A stretch of DNA of 38,164 nt, taken from Verrucomicrobiaceae bacterium (GTDB lineage: Bacteria; Verrucomicrobiota; Verrucomicrobiia; Verrucomicrobiales; Verrucomicrobiaceae). The stretch covers positions 1 through 38,164 of the forward strand of contig JAEUHJ010000119.1 of the NCBI GenBank assembly GCA_016795375.1. Reading direction: 5' to 3'. The stretch's first letter is position 1. Every line of letters starts with the position of its first letter. Below, piece by piece: positions 34,053 through 38,164 of the stretch. The notes beneath the pieces were generated by a model. It was not told the DNA's origin and did no database searches. It worked only from the letters and a program-made list of their open reading frames with translations. Made by a program: the position numbers and the translations under genes.

Positions 34053-34841
34053 ATGAAAAAACTCCACCTTCTCCTCCTCACGGCGGCCTCCCTGGCCCTG
34101 ACCTCATGCTTTGAAATCAAATCCACCATCACCGTCAACAAGGACGGCACCGCCATCATCGAGGAGTCCATGCTCCTCGGTGCCCAGCTCGCGGCGATGG
34201 CCGCGGCAGGCGGCGGCCAGAGCGACCAGCTCAAGGGTCTCAGCATGGACAAGGAGAAGGCTGAGGCGCGCGCGAAGAAGCTCGGCGACGGAGTCACGGT
34301 GAAATCCCACGAGGAAGTCAAAACCCCGGACGGCAAGACCGGGACGAAGGTCGTCTTCGCCGTCGCCGACCTCTCGAAGCTGAAGTATCTGCCCTTCGAG
34401 CCGGAGCAGGAGGGCAAACCCGCCTCCAATTCCGAACCGATGACCTTCGCCCTCAGCGGCTCCTCCCTCACGATCACCAATCCCGAGTCGGACAAAAAGA
34501 AGGGCGGCGGCGAGGGGAAGCCCAAGAAGAGTCCCGAGGAAATCGCCCAGATGAAGGCGCAGATGGGCATGATGAAGCCCATGTTCGCCGGCATGCGCAT
34601 GTCGGTGGAAGTGAAGGGCGCGGGCGGCATCGCCAGCTCTGATGCCACGCACTTCAATGACGGCACGATCAGCTACCTCGACATCCAGTTCGACAAGCTC
34701 ATGGACAACACCGACGCCTTTGCTGAAGTCATGGAATCCGGCGACGGCGGGATGAGCATGAGCGACGCCGCCGCGAAGTTCAGCAAGGTCGAAGGCCTCA
34801 AGATCGAGGGCAAGAAGGTGGTGACGGCTGAGCTGAAGTAG
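34053..34841 (+). CDS. Lipoprotein of unknown function
   Basis: This 262-residue protein has a lipoprotein signal peptide (MKKLHLLLLTAASLALTSC). The mature part starts FEIKSTITVNKDGTAIIEE, a beta-strand pattern seen in several Verrucomicrobial lipoproteins. Later parts are lysine and glycine rich (KKKGGGEGKPKK), and a methionine-rich helix follows (AQMKAQMGMMKPMFAGMRM). I recognise no catalytic motif. It ends at a strong terminator and stands alone. Confidence 0.8.
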   Translation: MKKLHLLLLTAASLALTSCFEIKSTITVNKDGTAIIEESMLLGAQLAAMAAAGGGQSDQLKGLSMDKEKAEARAKKLGDGVTVKSHEEVKTPDGKTGTKVVFAVADLSKLKYLPFEPEQEGKPASNSEPMTFALSGSSLTITNPESDKKKGGGEGKPKKSPEEIAQMKAQMGMMKPMFAGMRMSVEVKGAGGIASSDATHFNDGTISYLDIQFDKLMDNTDAFAEVMESGDGGMSMSDAAAKFSKVEGLKIEGKKVVTAELK

Positions 34842-34874
34842 CGCCGCGCAATGCCAGGAACGACCGTTTCACAC

Positions 34875-34909
34875 AAAGCCGGGGTGCTCCGCCCCGGCTT
34901 TCTTTTTTC
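34875..34909 (+). terminator. Intrinsic terminator after the lipoprotein gene
   Basis: A 10-bp stem (AAAGCCGGGG/CCCCGGCTTT) with a 7-nt loop at 34875-34901, followed by TCTTTTTT. It lies 33 bp beyond the lipoprotein stop and before the convergent phosphodiesterase gene. Confidence 0.92.
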
Positions 34910-34940
34910 AGGGCGGGGCCGCCGCCGGAGCCACGCGACT

Positions 34941-36305
34941 CTATTTGCCAAGGAGAATCTCATCCAGCGCACGCCCGTCCTGCTGTGGCAGCTTGAGGTC
35001 CATGAGCCTCGCGATGGTCGGAGCCACGTCAAGATTCGCCATGCGGTCAAGCACGACGCCTTTCTTGATCCCGCGTCCGCTGGCGATGAAGATGCCGTCG
35101 AGCTCGGGGTCACCGTTGAAGTAGCCATGCGTGCCGGCGTAGTTCAGTGACGGCGTCACGACGACGTCACCGCCAGCGTCGTTTTTGAAGACGTGGCCGG
35201 CCTTAGGGTAGAGGACGAGGTCGCCCATGCCCGGATTCTCCTCCGGCACCGGCATGCCGAGCGTGTGGCCGTCCTTGCCGTCGATCACACGGTCCACGCC
35301 TTCGGTCTGCGCGAACATCTCCTTCAGCTTCGGCAGCAGCTCGGCCTTCCGGGCGGGGTTCGTGACATAGACGAAGGCCATGCCGCCCTGCGTCATCGCA
35401 TACGCGTCGCAGGTATTGATCGAAGGACCCAGCCCCTGCGCGAGCCCGGCTTTTTTCAGCACCACATTTGGCAGGATGATCTTCGAGACCTTTTTGAAGC
35501 CGTGATCGGTGGCGATGATGAAGGTGGTTTTGTCACGCAGGCCGCTTTCATCGACCGCCTTGATCAGATCGCCGACAAGACGGTCCGCGTAAGCCAGCGC
35601 CGTGTGGCTGGCCATCGTCCCGGGGCCGTAATAGTGGTGAACGGCGTCGGTGTTGAGGGTGTGAAAGAGCAGCAGGTTCGGCTGGTGCGTCTTGAAGATG
35701 TGGATGGCGGCCTTGGTCCACATGCTGTCAAGAAAGGTCACGCTCTTGCGTTTCGGGCCGATCTGCATCCATTCGATCTGCTCCGGTGTGACCGTGCCGG
35801 CGGCGATCATCTCCTTCACGACGGCGCCCTCCGGCTCCGGCAGCTCCGCGAAGCTCCAGTCGATGGTCTTGGCCTTCGTCACTGCCACCCAGTCGGACTC
35901 GGCCGTGGTCAGGCCGTTCTCATGGGCGATGTCGTAGAGCGTGGGCGCGAAGACCATGCGGGATTTCTCGGCCCACTGCTCGATCTTCGGCGGCTTGCCG
36001 TCGCCCTGGCGCACGAGCAGGCCGTTGAAGAGCACGCCGTGCTTGCGCGGCTCCACGCCGGTGACGAGCGTGGTGTGGTTGATCCAGGTGATGGACGGAT
36101 TGCTCACCGTCATCGCCTTCGTGCTCGCACCCTCCGCCGCGAGCTTGCGCAAGTTCGGCACCTGCAACGTCGGATCATTCCACATCCAGGCCGGGAAGCC
36201 GTCGATGCTGATCAGGATGACGTGGTGATCCTTGTTGGAGGACTTGGAGCAGGAATTGACGAGGCAGACCGCAAGGATGCCTGCAAGAAGAACGCGAATT
36301 TTCAT
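34941..36305 (-). CDS. Type I phosphodiesterase/alkaline-phosphatase-superfamily lipoprotein
   Basis: The product is 454 residues from the ATG at 36305 (MKIRVLLAGILAVCLVNSC), so a lipobox cysteine anchors it. Metal-binding features of nucleotide pyrophosphatases/phosphodiesterases are seen: ILISIDGFPAWMW (D), NPSITWINHTTLVTG (nucleophile Ser/Thr), NTDAVHHYYGPG and ATDHGF. It would hydrolyse phosphodiester or phosphate bonds outside the cytoplasm; substrate unknown. It is divergent from the GDPD gene, with 45 bp between the starts. Confidence 0.88.
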   Translation of the reverse strand: MKIRVLLAGILAVCLVNSCSKSSNKDHHVILISIDGFPAWMWNDPTLQVPNLRKLAAEGASTKAMTVSNPSITWINHTTLVTGVEPRKHGVLFNGLLVRQGDGKPPKIEQWAEKSRMVFAPTLYDIAHENGLTTAESDWVAVTKAKTIDWSFAELPEPEGAVVKEMIAAGTVTPEQIEWMQIGPKRKSVTFLDSMWTKAAIHIFKTHQPNLLLFHTLNTDAVHHYYGPGTMASHTALAYADRLVGDLIKAVDESGLRDKTTFIIATDHGFKKVSKIILPNVVLKKAGLAQGLGPSINTCDAYAMTQGGMAFVYVTNPARKAELLPKLKEMFAQTEGVDRVIDGKDGHTLGMPVPEENPGMGDLVLYPKAGHVFKNDAGGDVVVTPSLNYAGTHGYFNGDPELDGIFIASGRGIKKGVVLDRMANLDVAPTIARLMDLKLPQQDGRALDEILLGK

Positions 36306-36350
36306 CTGGGGAGCAGGGTTACGGGTGTTTGCGTCGTTTGCTTTCTCCTG

Positions 36351-37148
36351 ATGAACCATCCCGTATTTTTGCTGCTTCTCCTGACCACCATGTCCGCCCA
36401 CGCCGTCGAAATCATCGCCCACCGCGGCTTTTCCGCGCGTGCGCCGGAAAACACGCTGGCGGCCTTCAGGCTGGGCTGGGAGAAGCAGACCGACGCCTGT
36501 GAACTGGACGTGTACCTCACCGCCGACGGGAAAAACGCCGTCATTCACGACAAGGACACGAAACGCACCACCGGCGTGAACCTGAACGTGGCCAGATCAA
36601 AGCAGGCGGAACTGACCGCGCTCGACGCCGGCTCGTGGAAGGGCAAGGAGTGGGCGGATGAAAAGATCCCGACGCTGGAGCAGGCGCTGGCGACGCTGCC
36701 CGTGGGGAAAGAGCGGTTTTTCATCGAGGTGAAATGCGGCGCGGAGATCGTGCCGGAACTGCGGCGCATCCTGGAGCCGATGAAGGATCGCGCGGCGCAG
36801 CTCGTGATCATCGCGTTCAAGCGCGACGCCGCCGCCGAATCGAAGAAGGCGATGCCGTGGATCAAGGTTTACCGCCTCGCCGCCGGCAAGACCAAGGGCG
36901 GGAAGCCCGCAAACCTGGGCCAGCTCATCGCCGACACGAAGGCGGACAAGCTCGACGGCCTCGACCTCGGCATGAAGGACTTCCCGTGGGGTGAGGCGAT
37001 GGTGCGGCGGGTCCGCGACGCGGGCCTGGGGCTTTTCGTCTGGACGGTCAACAAGCCGGCGGATGCGCGGCGTTTTGCGAAACTCGGTGTCGATGGCATC
37101 ACCACGGACGACCCGGTGATGGTGCGCGAGGCGCTGGCCAGCCCCTGA
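36351..37148 (+). CDS. Exported glycerophosphodiester phosphodiesterase
   Basis: The product is 265 residues from the ATG at 36351 (MNHPVFLLLLLTTMSAHA signal peptide). The GDPD signature AHRGFSARAPENT is near the N-terminus, followed by the metal ligands ELDVYLTADG and VIHDKDTKRTTG, and FIEVKCG. It releases glycerol-3-phosphate from glycerophosphodiesters. Its neighbour, a phosphodiesterase-type lipoprotein, suggests a local theme of phosphate scavenging. The frame is open upstream but lacks a signal peptide there. Confidence 0.92.
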   Translation: MNHPVFLLLLLTTMSAHAVEIIAHRGFSARAPENTLAAFRLGWEKQTDACELDVYLTADGKNAVIHDKDTKRTTGVNLNVARSKQAELTALDAGSWKGKEWADEKIPTLEQALATLPVGKERFFIEVKCGAEIVPELRRILEPMKDRAAQLVIIAFKRDAAAESKKAMPWIKVYRLAAGKTKGGKPANLGQLIADTKADKLDGLDLGMKDFPWGEAMVRRVRDAGLGLFVWTVNKPADARRFAKLGVDGITTDDPVMVREALASP

Positions 37149-37158
37149 AACGGCTCCT

Positions 37159-37199
37159 GAACTCCCTCTTGCCAAGCGGGGAAGTGCCCCCATATTCGC
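37159..37199 (+). promoter_or_regulatory. Possible secG promoter
   Basis: TTGCCA, an 18-bp spacer, then TATTCG lie upstream of the ATG at 37210. The -35 matches 5 of 6 consensus bases; the -10 is weak. Pattern match only. Confidence 0.3.
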
Positions 37200-37209
37200 G
37201 CCCCTTTTT

Positions 37210-37731
37210 ATGGACATCATCATTGGCATCCTCACTGCGGTCGAAGTCATCGTCTGCCTCCTGCTCATCCTCGTCGTGCTCATGCAGCGCCCGCGGCAGG
37301 AGGGTCTTGGCGCCTCCTTCGGCGACGCTGCCGCCAGCCAGGTCTGGGGTGCGCAGACCACGAACGTGCTGCAAAAGTTCACCGTTTACCTTGCCATCAT
37401 CCTTTTCGCCCTCACGCTGATCCTGGCCGTGCTCGTCAGCCGCAGGCAGAACGGCGGCAAGGCCGAGAAGATTTTCGGTGACGCCAAACCCGCCGCTGCC
37501 GCGCCTGCGGCCCCGGCTCCTGCCACCACTGCGGAAAAACCCGTCGAAGCCCCGAAGGCAGACGACAAGAAAGCCGCGCCTGCGGCGACCACCCCCTCTG
37601 CAAAAGCTGCTGAACCCGCCAAGCCCGCGCCTGCGAAGGCTCCCGAAGCTCCAAAGCCAAAGGCTCCAGCCCCGGCTCCTGCCGCCGCACCGGTGCCAGC
37701 ACCCGCTGCTCCGGCCACGCAGCCGAAGTGA
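37210..37731 (+). CDS. secG: SecG subunit of the Sec translocon, with long Ala/Pro tail
   Basis: This 173-residue protein has the two SecG membrane helices (IIIGILTAVEVIVCLLLILVVLMQ and FTVYLAIILFALTLILAVLV). The conserved loop between is QRPRQEGLGASFG, so it is SecG. E. coli SecG is about 110 residues; here some 85 residues of low-complexity Ala/Pro/Lys sequence follow (from about residue 90). It sits at the inner membrane and assists protein export with SecYE. It has its own terminator downstream. Confidence 0.93.
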   Translation: MDIIIGILTAVEVIVCLLLILVVLMQRPRQEGLGASFGDAAASQVWGAQTTNVLQKFTVYLAIILFALTLILAVLVSRRQNGGKAEKIFGDAKPAAAAPAAPAPATTAEKPVEAPKADDKKAAPAATTPSAKAAEPAKPAPAKAPEAPKPKAPAPAPAAAPVPAPAAPATQPK

Positions 37732-37755
37732 TCTCTCCGCCTCGTTTTTTGAGAG

Positions 37756-37787
37756 GGACACGACGCGAGTCGTGTCCTTTGTCTTTT
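37756..37787 (+). terminator. Intrinsic terminator after secG
   Basis: A 9-bp stem (GGACACGAC/GTCGTGTCC) with a GCGA loop at 37756-37777, followed by TTTGTCTTTT. It lies 24 bp beyond the secG stop. Confidence 0.88.
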
Positions 37788-37945
37788 CATCTGACCGGAG
37801 ACGCCATCGACGTTGACAAGACACGAAAAACTCGATTGCTGAGTGGCGCGGCCCGGCATTCTGCTGCTTTACATCACCCGGACTCCCGGCATCGTTTTTC
37901 AGCAATCTGCCAGCCTCACCTTCACACCCAGCCTGCGGCCATCTC

Positions 37946-38164
37946 ATGGAAAGCATCCTTCAGCAGACATTGTATGTCGCGGCGGCCGTCGTGTTTGCCA
38001 TCGCGTGCCGGAGTTTCAGCCACCGCTTCATCCAGAAGCTCGGCTGGTTCGCCCTGCTCGGTGCCTCGTATCTGGCCGGCTATTACCTGACGGGAGGCCA
38101 GCACCTGGGCGGCCTGGCCTGCGTGGGCGGCTGGTTCATGCTGCCCTGGCTGGAGATCGTCTTC
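37946..38164 (+). CDS. Membrane protein, N-terminal part (runs off the window)
   Basis: An open frame of 73 codons begins at ATG 37946 and has no stop before the window ends. It encodes MESILQQTLYVAAAVVFAIA, a basic stretch (RSFSHRFIQKLG), then a hydrophobic segment (WFALLGASYLAGYYLTGG) and another (LGGLACVGGWFMLPWLEIVF), so three membrane helices are likely. I do not recognise a family. TTGACA at 37813-37818 could be a -35 box, with no good -10. Confidence 0.6.
   Translation, partial: MESILQQTLYVAAAVVFAIACRSFSHRFIQKLGWFALLGASYLAGYYLTGGQHLGGLACVGGWFMLPWLEIVF

Noticed and set aside
35193..36350. Upstream extension of the GDPD frame
   Set aside because: Opposite the phosphodiesterase gene; the signal peptide at 36351 marks the real start.

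Overview
The window looks like chromosomal DNA of a Verrucomicrobiota bacterium, probably close to Prosthecobacter/Verrucomicrobium. The evidence is the gene content: three large exported haem-binding proteins of the Planctomycetes-Verrucomicrobia type (PSCyt/DUF1549-DUF1553 and two PVC-type CxxCH proteins), a sulfatase, a DUF1080 protein, a DUF6600-type lipoprotein, high GC, frequent GTG starts and few Shine-Dalgarno sites. Genus is inference; no rRNA or tRNA gene was seen.

Layout. 1-1300: an IS200-type element (about 272-895, tnpA) lies between a 5'-truncated RDD-like membrane gene and a 3'-truncated toxin gene whose antitoxin is intact. 1339-8892 (all minus): a Ski2-like helicase, a PVC haem protein, a fatty-acid desaturase and a GbsR/MarR-like regulator. 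9151-14863 (minus): a DUF1549/DUF1553 cytochrome-like protein and a coiled-coil DUF6600 lipoprotein with 123-bp tandem repeats. 14933-16951 (minus): a left-handed beta-helix protein, frr and pyrH. 17028-20320: two distinct cystathionine gamma-synthase-family genes on the plus strand flank a minus-strand parDE pair. 20351-23189: exported MsrA (minus), then a truncated haemoglobin, a 2-hydroxyacid dehydrogenase and a small membrane protein (plus). 23209-26584: a fused lipid A acyltransferase/heptosyltransferase (minus) divergent from a sulfatase (plus). 26659-30258: an orphan NarL-type response regulator (minus) divergent from a second PVC haem protein (plus). 30261-33917: RecQ (minus), DUF1080 protein (plus), then a cupin and HTH pair (minus). 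34053-38164: a lipoprotein (plus), a phosphodiesterase-type lipoprotein (minus), a GDPD (plus), secG (plus) and the start of an unrecognised membrane protein (plus).

How the genes fit together. Most of the window is housekeeping (frr, pyrH, secG, recQ, msrA), envelope construction (acyltransferase-heptosyltransferase fusion, desaturase) and the export-heavy degradative machinery typical of this phylum. The best regulatory signal is a matching pair of operators, TTTCA-N8-TGAAA, one at the start of the GbsR-like regulator and one in the desaturase promoter, suggesting a self-regulated membrane-lipid switch. The most unusual structural signal is that palindromic short repeats of different families sit in frame inside loops of the large haem proteins.
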